From Hyaloperonospora brassicae (Eukaryota > Oomycota > Peronosporomycetes > Peronosporales > Peronosporaceae): DNA of 64,000 nt. The notes under the pieces were generated by a model. The model saw nothing but the letters and a program-made list of their open reading frames with translations. It had not been told where the DNA came from and did not search any database. Shown here piece by piece: positions 1 to 10,829 of this stretch. How positions within the stretch are numbered: the stretch's first letter is position 1; each line of letters starts with the position of its first letter. The translations under genes and the position numbers were made by a program. The stretch lies in the NCBI GenBank assembly GCA_947650285.1, contig CANTFL010001342.1:558001-622000 (forward strand). Direction: 5' to 3'.

Positions 1-1237
1 CTGCACCTTCAGCCAGGGTCTTCAGTTTGAACTCTTCGTGTCGAAGCATCAACCAGTTCTCAAATGGCTCTAGATACTCCTTCACGGTATTTTCTGGAGG
101 CACTTTGCTGCGGCGGGACCCGATGGCAGACAGCATGTGCTCGCGTTCGCTGTCCAACATTTCCTGCTTACCCAAAACGTGTCCACAGCCTGGACACCGC
201 GATCGCATTCGCGCGTCACTTGGCACGGTCTTCACAACGTATCCAGCAGCACGAAACACACGCTGCAGTCGGTCCACGTTCAACGGAGACACTTCTCGAC
301 ACGTGAGCTGCAGATCATGCAGCAACGACGTCATCTGATCATGAAAGTGCAAGTCGCGTGAATTCTCTTCCTCCACCGTCTCGGACAACGAGTTCCTCTG
401 TCGCTCATTGTGCTTTACACACGCAATCACCATGTGCACCAACGCATCCTCCATCGCATTTGTCCACTCTATACCGTGCTGCTTCAGCTGTTGCCATTTC
501 GAATACGCACTCTGGAATTCATCGAGGCGGCACTCGTGCTCGAGCAACGGACCGACAGTCCGAAAGTGCAGTTTCGGAGCTTCGAGCTCGTTCACTCGTC
601 TTACTGCACGCATGAGCCTATGCACCAGCATCCAGGCCGCCTCTACGTCGCCTCCTGCAAGGTACAACTTGATGATTGAGCCAAAAACTGCTTCGTTCAG
701 TGACTGTCCAAGCACAAACGGTCGCGCCAAGTCGTCGACAAAGAGCTCCTGGATAAAGTATCGCAGCACTTGTCGCCGAAAAGCGTCCGTGAGCTCCACC
801 TTCTCCACCCGTTGCGCGCAGTAGAAGTAGAACGAGTCCACTGCATGCCGCACGGTCGAAGCTCGAAGCGTCTTGGTCTGCACTTCGGCCTGCACCAACT
901 GCAGCACGTCTTCCAGCGGCATTTTCTGCTGTACGACGCACGAATGGACGTTGAAGCGACCTTTCTTCGCAACGCTTACCGGCTGTGTCTTTGTCGTCCT
1001 CGTCTCCACTGCATCTCTTGCCTTCTGTATGCCCGCATCAAGTCGCAATGCGGAGCGGCGACGACGACCGAGAGTCGATGGCTCGGCCGCCGTGACTAAA
1101 GCGTTCTGGACGCAGCGATTGGCTGCGCGAGAGGAGGCCAAGCGGGTGGATAAGACAGCAGACGTACAGGCAGCACACGCACTGGGGACGCGCCACCCGC
1201 TGCAACGTCGTGCAGCGTCACGCGCGAGTCTCCGCAT
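1..1237 (-). CDS. Proteinaceous RNase P (PRORP), N-terminal 412 residues; 3' end outside window
   Basis: PRORP is a protein-only endonuclease that removes 5' leaders from precursor tRNAs in organelles and/or nucleus. Read on the minus strand from the ATG at 1237-1235, the frame stays open to the window edge. The first ~50 residues are rich in Arg, Ala and Ser with almost no acids (starts MRRLARDAARRC), which looks like a mitochondrial presequence. Residues ~110-330 form a helical PPR-like region. A CxxC pair (CPGCGHVLGKQEM; Cys348 and Cys351) matches the first half of the zinc site that links the PPR and nuclease domains in this family. The NYN-type metallonuclease domain with its catalytic aspartates should lie left of base 1 and cannot be seen. 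No intron is needed. The gene diverges from the BIG gene, with 440 bp between start codons. The call rests on the PPR-CxxC order and spacing. Confidence 0.8.
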   Translation of the reverse strand, partial: MRRLARDAARRCSGWRVPSACAACTSAVLSTRLASSRAANRCVQNALVTAAEPSTLGRRRRSALRLDAGIQKARDAVETRTTKTQPVSVAKKGRFNVHSCVVQQKMPLEDVLQLVQAEVQTKTLRASTVRHAVDSFYFYCAQRVEKVELTDAFRRQVLRYFIQELFVDDLARPFVLGQSLNEAVFGSIIKLYLAGGDVEAAWMLVHRLMRAVRRVNELEAPKLHFRTVGPLLEHECRLDEFQSAYSKWQQLKQHGIEWTNAMEDALVHMVIACVKHNERQRNSLSETVEEENSRDLHFHDQMTSLLHDLQLTCREVSPLNVDRLQRVFRAAGYVVKTVPSDARMRSRCPGCGHVLGKQEMLDSEREHMLSAIGSRRSKVPPENTVKEYLEPFENWLMLRHEEFKLKTLAEGA

Positions 1238-1677
1238 GCAGAGCTCCCGACCCCTTCGGACGTCTGTCACGCGTGACGGCTCGACGGAGAGGCTGATTGG
1301 CTGGCGGTGGCTTTCCTGTGAAAGCAGATATGGATGACGGGTATCGCATCGAGCAGGTATGTGGACCCCGACGCAATTGCGTCGTTGTGCATTTGGTCCG
1401 TCGACTTGGCCACGGTGTGTGGGTGTATTCTACCGTCGAATATAGTCCACCTCTGTCCTAGCATAGCCACCGGACCGTCTTTGGAGCCGGAACGTCCGTT
1501 GCCTCCGAGTCGGCATATCGCTATCTCGAGCGCCAGTGACCCGTACAAATCCGTCCGTACGTACGTACGTACGTACGTCTGTCTGTCGAATTGGCCGTCT
1601 GCTTCTGCCGCGCAGCGTCTGTCGCTCTCCGGCCGCGCCCCACTGCTCGCTCTTGTGTACCCCCACGTTGTATCCCC
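1238..1677. promoter_or_regulatory. Divergent intergenic region between PRORP and BIG genes
   Basis: This 440-bp gap separates two outward-facing start codons, so it must hold both 5' untranslated regions and both promoters. I see no convincing TATA box. A tetranucleotide run sits about 100 bp upstream of the BIG start codon. Transcription starts cannot be placed from sequence alone. Confidence 0.5.
1556..1590. repeat. (GTAC)n microsatellite with adjoining TCTG repeats
   Basis: GTAC units run from about 1557 to 1578, followed by two or three CTGT units. GTAC is self-complementary, so the run can fold back on itself. It lies in the presumed 5' UTR or promoter of the BIG gene. Confidence 0.85.
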
Positions 1678-4600
1678 ATGGAGACCCTTGTGCTCAAGTC
1701 GCTGAGCAAGTTGCGTCAAGCGTGTACCCGCAGCCATCGCGAGGTACGCGACACGATCGACCGCGCGCACGCGAAGGTTACGCAGGGGAGCGCACAGGGG
1801 GGTACACTCGACGTACCCTTCGAGCCCTTCCTGCTCGCTTGTCTCACGCGCTCGGCAAAGCTCGTAGCCGTGGCGCTCGACTGCCTCGAGAAGTTCCTGG
1901 CCTTTGGGTACCTCCGGGAAGCCGGTGTAGCCATCTCGGCGGGCGTGCGGCGACGCCTCGTGCAGCGAGCGGCCGCAGCAGCGTCGTCGTCGTCCTCGGG
2001 TGCTGGCCGCCGACCTGGATTTGGCTTGGGATCAGGGACAGGGGCTAAGCACGGGACCAATGGGACGAACAGTGGGCTGAGTGCGGCCCTAACTGCCACG
2101 CCGCTGAGCAGCGATTGCAACGTCATGGACGGACAAGGAGCGCAGGGAGGCAGTGCTGGCAGTGGTGACGAGAGCGTGCGGGTGATTGACTGCATTGTCG
2201 ACGTTGCGTGCGACTGCAACGACCATCCAGACGACAATGTGCAGATTCAGGTGTTGCGGGTGCTGCTCACGGCCGTGACGACGCCGACGTGTGAAGTGCA
2301 TGAACAGACGCTTTTGCGAGCAGTGCGGGCGTGTTACCACGTGCACTTGGTGAGCAAGAGCGCGATGAACCGGACAGTCGCGAAAGCCACGCTGCAGCAG
2401 ATTTTGAGCATTGTGTTTCAGCGGATGGAGACGTTTGATCGACGTGTGGAACAAGAGACGAGTGTGACGTTGCTGGCGTCGCTACAGCAACAGGAACTCG
2501 AGCGACAAAGACGGCATGGAAAGGAAGAGAAAGAGCACGAACAAGAGGACGTAGAGCAAGGCGTAGATGCTACACGTGATGTCGATCGAGACACGATCGG
2601 TCAGCTGCAGCGCGTCGAGACAATGGCTGCTATGTACCCGTCAGTTTCAGCAGTGCTTCAGCTTCCGTACGGACCGGCACGCTCAAAAAGGCCTGCAATC
2701 TCATCCGCAACGACAAGCGAAACCGTCGAGATGGCGTCGTCTCGATCGCAGCAAGCTGCGTTTTCTGCAGCTTTTCCGTCTGTGCTTCACAAGGACGCCT
2801 TTCTGCTGTTTCGATCGCTTTGTCGAATTTCTATGCGGTCGGTGGCTGATGATTCTCCGACAGCAACTGACGTCAGCACCTCCGCGACTGGAAAGACAGG
2901 AGATGGTGCCAATCCCGAAGACCCTTTTGCATTTCAAAGCATGATCCTGTCGCTGGAGCTGGTAAAAGACGTTTTGCAGAATGCCGGTCCATCGTTTCGA
3001 CAAGGAGACTGGTCTGTGCATGTCATACGGCAATATCTTTGTCAATCGCTGCTGCAAAACTGCACGAGCAACTACACGAAGATCGTGTCGTTGTCACTGC
3101 AAGTTTTCTTGGTCTTGCTGCATAACTTCAAGCGCCATTTGAAAACTGAGTTGGACATTTTCATCACAAGTGTTTTTCTGCGCTTGCTGCAGTCCGAGAA
3201 CGCCAGCTTTGAACACAAACTGCTCGTGCTGGAAGCTTTGCGAGCCATATGTGATGACCCGTCGACTATAGGCGAGATCTTTCTCAATTACGATTGCGAC
3301 TGGAATCATAATGACTTGTTCAAGCAAATCGTGCACGCGCTTGCCAAGACGGCGAAGGGCGGTTGCTATCAAGACGCTGCAGCACAACAGTACGCTGCCA
3401 GCCTGTCGAACAGCGCGCGGATAAAGATGCTGCAGCAGGATGCGGCTCTCGCTCTGAAGGGTCTTGAATGCCTCACAGCCACTGCTGCATCGTTGAAAAA
3501 GGCCGCAAATTTTGTCGAGATTGAACGACAATTCTCTTCTCAGCGTGATGAGAACGAGAAGTCCCCCGAGGACGAAAACGGTGAGGACGAAGACAACGTT
3601 GCCCCGCCAGACTTGGTTCCAATCATATCGTCCACTATGTCGGCAGTCGAGGCTTTTAAGAGCAAGAAGAAGCGCCAGGAAGAAATGGCCACGGGAATCC
3701 TCAAATTTAATGTGAAGCCTAGTGCCGGTATCGCGTATCTTGTTGCTCACGGACACATGGGAGAAGGCTCGCCGCGTGATGTTGCTGCGTTTTTACACGC
3801 ACACAATAACAAGCTGGACAAAACGATGGTAGGCGACTACCTCGGCAATGGCGTCCATTATCAGGGAGGATTCTGTGTGCAAGTACTGCACGAATATGTG
3901 GATATGATGGAATTCGCAGGCCTGGAGATTGATGTAGCTATTCGCCATTTTCTTGCTGGTTTTCGCCTGCCCGGCGAATCACAGAAGATCGATCGTATGA
4001 TGGAAAAGTTTGCCGAGCGGTTCTTCAGTTCGTGTCCACCTGGATTATTCCCCAGCGCAGACACAGCTTTCATCCTCGCATTCTCTATAATTATGCTGCA
4101 AACCGATCTGCACAACCCGAGTATCGCAGAAGAGAAGAAGATGGACAAAGCTGGATTTCTGCGCAATAACCGTGGTATCAACGATGGGAAGGACTTGCCC
4201 GAAGAATACATGAGCGCGATCTTCGATCGTATAAAGGCGACACCTATTTCCCTGAAGGAAGACGACGACTTTCGCGGTCGTCGTGGTGGCGCATCTACTG
4301 CTGCGAGCTCTCTGTTTGGAGCTTCGGGTGCAGCTACCGACCGTTTACGCCGCGACGCTTACATCAAAGAGCGTCAGTCGATGGTGCGCCAGTCTGAGGC
4401 TCTTTTTAAGCGTCGTGCACCGCCATCATCGCGCGAGCAACGACAGCTTTCCTCTCGCAGCGGTCAGCTCAGTGCTTCTACCACGCCAAGCTCCCCTGCC
4501 TCTTCCACATTACAACAAAATAGCGGGGCTGCGTCGACTCTTACAACGCCAGATCCGTCGCTATCCACGTTTCAGGAAGTCTCGGGGTATACTGAGCGTT

Positions 4601-7600
4601 CCCACGTCCGCCCTATGTTTGATACGCTCTGGGCCCCGCTGTTGGCGGTATGCTCGGTGACGTTCGAAAGCTCCGAGTCAGCAGAGGCCATTCAGCTTTG
4701 TCTGGATTCATTTCGACACGCTGTGCATCTCTCTGCTAGACTAGATATGCCAGAGGAGCGGAATGCGTTCGTGATGGTGCTGGCCAAGTTTACTGCACTG
4801 CATACGACGCACTCACGCTTGATGCGTTCGAAGAATATGGAGGCTATCAAGGCTCTGATCTCAATCAGTGTGAAGGAGGGAAACTACCTCAGCGATTCAT
4901 GGCACGACGTCCTCCAGGCCATATCTCAGCTGGCTTGGATTCAAACACATGCACAGAGCTTGCGCGAGCACCCAGCATCCGGGTCTGTTGCCGGTGATAG
5001 ACCCTACACCAACCGAGAGCCTTCGCCTGGCGTGGGCAACCTGTCTAGCTCACGCAGCAATAGCGGAAATATTGCACCGTCGTTTAGCATGCGCGGATCT
5101 TCAGCGAGCAGTAAGCGTGGTGGACCAGGAACATCACGGTTATCTCCATCGTTCTCTTACCGTGATACGGGCGGCCGTGGAAACGGCTCTGAGCCTGATG
5201 AAGGCCAGATTGAAGACGAGAATGCGGCACGTGTGCTGAACGAGATTGACCAGCTAGCAAGTGATCGCGTGTTTTCGAGCTCTGTATTGCTCAGTGACCA
5301 AGCTCTGCAGCAGTTTGTCGTGCAACTCACCGTTGTATCACTGTCAGAGTGCTCTGGCATCGGGTCGTCTGGGGCCGCAGGCGGCTCTCCTCCGCGTGTC
5401 TTTAGCTTGCAAAAGCTTGTCGAAGTAGCCGATATGAATATGCGAACACGCTCTCGTATGGTGTGGGCAGCGACATGGCAGACTTTGTCGAGGCACTTCA
5501 CCACGATCGGATGCCATGAGGACTTGACTGTTGGTATGTACGCTATCGATTCGCTACGCCAGCTTAGCGTCAAGTTTCTTGAGCGAACCGAGCTTCGCGA
5601 CTTTAATTTCCAGCGTCTATTCTTGGCGCCATTCGAAGTGATCATGTCAAATGCTACGTCGCTGGAAACGCGTGAACTGATACTGCGCTGCGTGGAAAAC
5701 CTGGTGCTTGCTCGAGTCAGCAATATTCGTTCCGGATGGAAAACAATATGGGGTGTGCTTCGTGTAGCTGCCGAGACGTATGCACCAGGTAGTGAAGACC
5801 GAGTGGTGCTTCTGGGATTTCAAGTCGCGCGCGGCGTGCTAGAGCGTCACTTTGCTTGCACTGTCGATGTGTTCATCGACGTAGTCGACTGTCTTGTTGC
5901 TTTTGCAGTTTGCGGTTGTGAGGAGGTTGAGCGCCACATGGAAGAGCGACTTACGCTCACACAGCTTGGAGTAGACAGTATTGGGCTTTTGCGTAGCGTC
6001 TGCATCGAAAGGTTAGCGACTGGAGGGATGATTGAGCCACTGACTGGTCGTGAGACGACGGGGTCGTTTTCAGCTTCTTCGGCGCCCGCTGCTGTTGCTG
6101 TTGTGACGAAGCAGACTGTTCTTCTCGACTGCGAGAAAGTCAGGGTAGTAGTGGAGGATCCTACGGATGACACCAGCTGTGCTTCGGTGGAGTATCAGAG
6201 ACAGGAAGCCGAGCTTTCGTTGGAAACAGAGGTGACCGAGTTGTCCTCGCGCGAGGTGCCGCCGGCTGCTTTGCCAGTATCATCGCATCGCCGGGGAGAT
6301 GATTTTGCCGAGACGATGGAGGAAACGTGTCTTGAATCCAGCGAAATAGCGGTCGACGACTCAATTGCACATACACGGATGTTGTGGCCTGCGCTGACAG
6401 CGCTATCCACGCTTGCTGCTGATCGTCGACTAGACGTGCGTCTCGCAGCACTGGAAGTACTGTTCGACGCGCTCGAGACTCATGGCAAGAAATTTTCACG
6501 GGGTCTGTGGAAATCGATCTTCAAAGACATCCTTATCCCACTTCTGTTTCAGCTGCGCCACCTCGAGGTGTTTTTGGAGAAGGGCGCACACCCGTTGCCG
6601 AAGCTGCCGTTACCAGTGAGGCGTAATTTGGGTAGTCAGATGCCTCGTTACACTGCTGGTAAAACGACCGCTACGCTGTGCCTCGAGCGACTGCTTCAGT
6701 GCTTCGGCCTTTTTTACGACATTGTGGGCTTTCTGCCGGAAGTTCTGTTCTTACTTGGCAAGTTCATGGATGCCGGCGATACCGAAGAGCAGCTTGCAAC
6801 AGCGTCAGCAAGTGCACTCGAGATCACGCTGACCACATATGGACACAAATTTTCTACGAGCGATTGTGGCCTCATTGTTGACGAAGTGTGCAATGCTATG
6901 AAGCGCGCGGAACCGACGTGGATATTTGCTGTCTTGCCTCCTACGCACGACGCCGAAACAGCTTCTGCTTCTGAGCCCGACGTCACATCTAGCGCCGAAA
7001 GCTCTGCGAAAGAGAGAGTGCCGTTGTCGCCCGCATCACATCCATCTGCAGTAGCATTCGATGCCTCTTCGTCACCCCACCAGCCTTCGCTTTTAGGGAT
7101 GTATCCTGGGGTCGTGGCAACACTGGGCTTCTCGTTCGCTGCAAGCTTTACACGCAAGATGATCGGAGTGGGTGAGGTGATAGCAAAACGAGTGCCGTCG
7201 CGCTCGCACTTGGCCGTTCTATTGACACTGCAGCGACTGGCAGGGAATGTGCTTGCAAGCTGTCAGAACAAACAGCTTTCACTGAGCGTCGGTCACGCTC
7301 GCTTGCTTTTGTCTTGCTTGCGTGAAAGCTTCATGTTTGCTCGCAAGGTCAACGATTCATCATCATTGCGGCGTCGTCTGCGACACACCGGGTGGCGGTA
7401 CGGCATGACGGTACCATCCTCGAGTGAGCTTCCTAGTTTGTTGCCGCAGGAAGTGCTGGGTAAGCAGCAATATCTTCATGTGCTGTTTGCGATTCTCAAT
7501 CGAAGCGTTGATGATTGTGGAGACGTGCCTATCCGAGTGGAAGAGGCTCGCGAGTACATGGCGAGGTTGGTACAAGACTCAATAGAAGAGTACCTGGTTT

Positions 7601-7944
7601 GGACAGGGTCAGCGCCGCAACAAGTACGTGAAGATGGCTCGGTTCCTGCCGATGCGAAACAAAGAGGGGAAAGCTATGCGTCGCTTGTGGTTGCAATTCT
7701 GGAGGAGCTGGTTGGGCTCGACAGCACAGAGGTAAGCGTCGTTCTTGGGACATCAAGCTTGTAGTTCGACTTCTTACAATGTTTTGTTTGCGTTGTCACT
7801 TTTGGACTGATAAAGCTTGAGCACCATATGCGATGGTTGTATCCTCTCTTGACAAGCCTGGTGATGGTGCCGAATATCGAGGTGCGAGTGGCGCTCTCGA
7901 TTGTGTTCAACAAAGCAGTACGGCGACTGCTGCAGATCACGTAA
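1678..7944 (+). CDS. BIG/Sec7-type large ARF guanine-nucleotide exchange factor (exons 1678-7731 and 7816-7944)
   Basis: The 2060-residue product should activate ARF GTPases on trans-Golgi and endosomal membranes. Domains follow the BIG order: N-terminal DCB helices, a HUS region with the NYDCDW box (residues ~537-542), the Sec7 domain (~655-865, with FRLPGESQKIDRMMEKFAER and NNRGINDGKDLPEEY), then HDS repeats. I start at the ATG at 1678, whose METLVLKSLSKLRQAC opening resembles other BIG N termini; the frame is open further upstream without support. Unspliced reading stops at 7762-7764, but a GTAAGC donor at 7732 and an acceptor AG at 7814-7815 define an 84-bp phase-0 intron. The 42-codon second exon (opening LEHHMRWLYPLL, later VRVALSIVF) fits the conserved BIG C terminus. 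Oddity: the glutamic-finger position reads GDYLGN, with Asn where many Sec7 domains have Glu. Low-complexity Ser-rich loops interrupt the HDS region. Confidence 0.92.
7732..7815 (+). other. Predicted 84-bp intron in the BIG gene
   Basis: The donor is G|GTAAGC at 7731-7737 and the acceptor is ATAAAG| ending at 7815, with an ACTGAT branch-like motif 6 bp upstream. Removing it joins two phase-0 codons and extends the protein with a typical BIG C terminus. A second GTAAGG at 7941 overlaps the stop codon and could be an alternative donor, but no further exon is needed. Confidence 0.8.
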
Positions 7945-10829
7945 GGAGGAAACAGGCTGGCTGGCTTGTCTCTTGTCGAAGAAAAAGTCTTGTATCGCCT
8001 GCGACTTGCATGTTATGCTCCAAAATACCCTGCCGGGTTGTAGCACTTGCACTGAAGATGGGCGTAGGCATATACTACGCTATAGTTCGATCGTGGCCCT
8101 AGACTTATGCCTGAAGTGCCCCAATTGCTCCACGTAAGGAGGCATGTCAACAAATTTACACAATGTGGGCGATGCCTCTCGAATCGACAGACCTCGCAAA
8201 AGCTTTGTGTCCGTGTATTTTCTAGTGCTGCAAGAGGTGTCCGTCGCACGTTAACGCTAGTGTGACAACGCAAGAGAGGAAGAAGATAAGCTGAAATGTT
8301 CATGCCCTACGTCGAGTGGAACAAGTATTGAGAACATCGCTATTTCAACGTTTTCTCGTCTATCAGGTTTGTTTGTGATGAGTTGCGTCCTTTTCATACC
8401 TCAGCAGAAAGTTGTGCCTGCCACAAACTATCCCTTATGTATCCCTCGCCATGAAAAGCTGACTCTGTTCCATCTACTTACCTCATCGTTCAATTGTGAA
8501 CGATCCCGACAGCACTGACCGACTTATCGAATGGGGTCAGCGGATGCAAATGAGGCTTCCTTCTCGTCTTGGATGATAAAATACGGTCGAAGGTCGGCCA
8601 AAGGTCTAGCAACCGGGAAACACACGCACGTTATCCTCGCGTACTTGATCAGCGGCACATTGTCAACAACAACAAGAAACTGTATGGACGCGGCGGGACT
8701 TATATGTCGATGACTGACTAGGGACATGCCGAAATCGTGAATGGCAAACAACTTTCTTCGTCTTCTTGGTTACACAACCTTTTCCAAACGATTACGTAGT
8801 CAGGATTCCCACATCACAACCCCTTCATCAACAGACTTCTGAGCAAGTGTGCCACGCGCTACGTACGATACATGAGCAAAGTGTGTCCTTTGCCATTGTG
8901 GTTGTACACATGGCGATCATCGAAGTCCGTTGTGTTGTGACCAAAGCAGCTGAGCCCGAGTATCTGCGATGACTACCGAGTCACAAGAATGCCATCACTC
9001 ATTTCAGCAGTCGCGCGGAAGCTCTGGAACTGCACGCGTCGACCAGTCTGAAAGCTGAGTCGTCGAGCTTGATCGAGTGCGTGAAGTGCTCGTCGTGCCA
9101 ACTTGCATCCTCGCGGCCCTCGAGCTGAGCGTCCCTCGTTCGTCGGATGTCCACCCTATGTCCATCGATTCTAGACAAAGTGCGTACACTCACTCACCAT
9201 CAGGTCTTTCCTTCGGAGACTGCGTTTGGCTAGTCGAGCTACTTCTGCTGCTTCTTCCACAGGGTTAGTCGGCTCACGCACGGTGCATCACCAAACCTTC
9301 GCCTCTACTGTCAACTACATGCATAACACTCGACAAAGCAGGAGCTGTAGCAGCAAGTAGCATCGTACGCCTTTCGACTTTGCGAGCAATTCTGTAGCAT
9401 CTTTCGCTGCATATGAGCAATCGTGCGGATAGCTCAAGCGTTCGACACGCGAATGTCGTCAGCGACCGCGTAAAGCAATGCGACAATGCAGCCGTCGACC
9501 CGTCTCACGTAAAAAGAATGCAGCCGTCGGTAGAGCGATCCAAAGGCAGATACACTGCATAGCGATTCAAAGACTTCCTGCACAACTCCCCAGGAACAAG
9601 GCAAAGCAAAGGTCGCGTAGTTGTTTCAGTGACGACAAAGTCACAAGAACAATCCGCTGAACGGGCCAAACGATCAGCGACAGCTCAACGAAGACGCTGC
9701 CACTCTGCAAGTCTTCCTCGTGCAAACGGACAAACGTCCATGTTCCTATCGGTTCAACATCCTTTCCCTCTAAGCGTTGTGCAGCCGTGTGATCCATCCT
9801 GTGAATTCATCATTGATATCCTGCGACTGCTTTGGCTCGCCTTGCGGCCAAGGCGACCGGCCATGTCTCGTGCAGTGCATAGACGTACGCCACAAGGTCA
9901 AAGCTGTCGGGAAAATGCCGCGCAACGTATGACAACGATGAAGAGCGAGTCGGGGCCATAGTCACGTACCCATCGAGCGAATCGCAGCGCCGTGTGCCAG
10001 GTCGTCCCATGACCGAGACCATATGCCGCTGAATGGCCAAGTGCGTCGAGTGTGTCCGGAGTCTTGACAGCGCTTTGGCTCTGAATCCATCGAGCAGCTG
10101 AGGTCCGCGACTCGAGTTGAACATGTACAGACACGATCATGTGTCTCGCTCGCGTTGAGAGCGCACTCGACAGCCCGTTGATAGAGAGAGCATCGAGTGC
10201 TACACACTTGACCATCAGCCCAGCTCCTGTTCCTGCGCCGAAAGCAGCTTGCGCGATCGGATACGCAAAGAAGAGGGAGGACCAGTGGTAACCGAATGAG
10301 ACGGTCGGCGTTCAGCAGCAGCGTGCAATTCTTCCTCGAGCGCCGTCCCACTCGCGCTGCCCGCAGTGACAAAAGAGTGTGGACCAGAGGCGTTTGCAAA
10401 TCTGCCCGTGCCCGACGCGTGCCTGCGACCAGAAAGTCGCGCTTGGCACGGCCGCTCTTGACGGTCGATCAGACGTCGTGTGAGGTAAAGTATGGAATCG
10501 CTTTCGAGGCGGTTTGGCACAATGCAGACTCTCGTGCATCTCTTTGGATCACCAGCTGCTGCTTTGAGCCCTTCGAGAGAGACACACAGAGAGAGAGAGA
10601 CACACACATGTCCAGGCAGTTAGTGAGTCCATTGGTAGTTAGTGTGCGTGTGTGTGTGTGTGTCTCTTTTCTTGCTGCTACTGCTGCTGCTGATCTGCCG
10701 GCCACCGCTAGAGTTGTTTTGCATTTGCTCGGCCGCCCCTCGACCCGTTACGCAGCCCCGCGCGCTATCTGTCTGTCTTCCGAAACCCTTCCATTCTGGA
10801 ACCCACGCCGCTTTGCCCACGTCTGCAGC
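7945..10829. other. Intergenic region, no supported gene
   Basis: Several frames of 60-110 codons are open on both strands but none shows a recognisable domain, and they overlap each other in competing frames. The minus frame at 9810-10124 (ends LAARRAKAVAGYQ) is the least shadow-like, and I cannot assign it. The right end, near 10570-10665, is a repeat-rich 5' region of the transporter gene. Confidence 0.5.
10574..10664. repeat. GA/CA and GT microsatellites upstream of transporter gene
   Basis: GA- and CA-rich dinucleotide runs (about 10574-10608) and a GT run (10642-10663) lie 170-250 bp upstream of the transporter start. They make the open frame upstream of 10830 look non-coding. Confidence 0.85.

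Noticed and set aside
27..1099. Plus-strand and alternative minus-strand frames in the first kilobase
   Set aside because: They are shadows of the PRORP frame, which alone shows a coherent domain order.
1591..1677. An upstream start for the BIG protein
   Set aside because: The extra 29 residues have no family resemblance and follow a GTAC repeat. The ATG at 1678 begins a typical BIG N terminus.
9810..10399. Overlapping minus-strand frames that might form a small gene
   Set aside because: Two frames compete, neither has a known domain, and there is no supporting context.
10296..10829. An N-terminal extension of the transporter frame by 178 codons
   Set aside because: The frame is open but encodes microsatellite-derived sequence with no transporter features. 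The ATG at 10830 gives a normal-sized family member.
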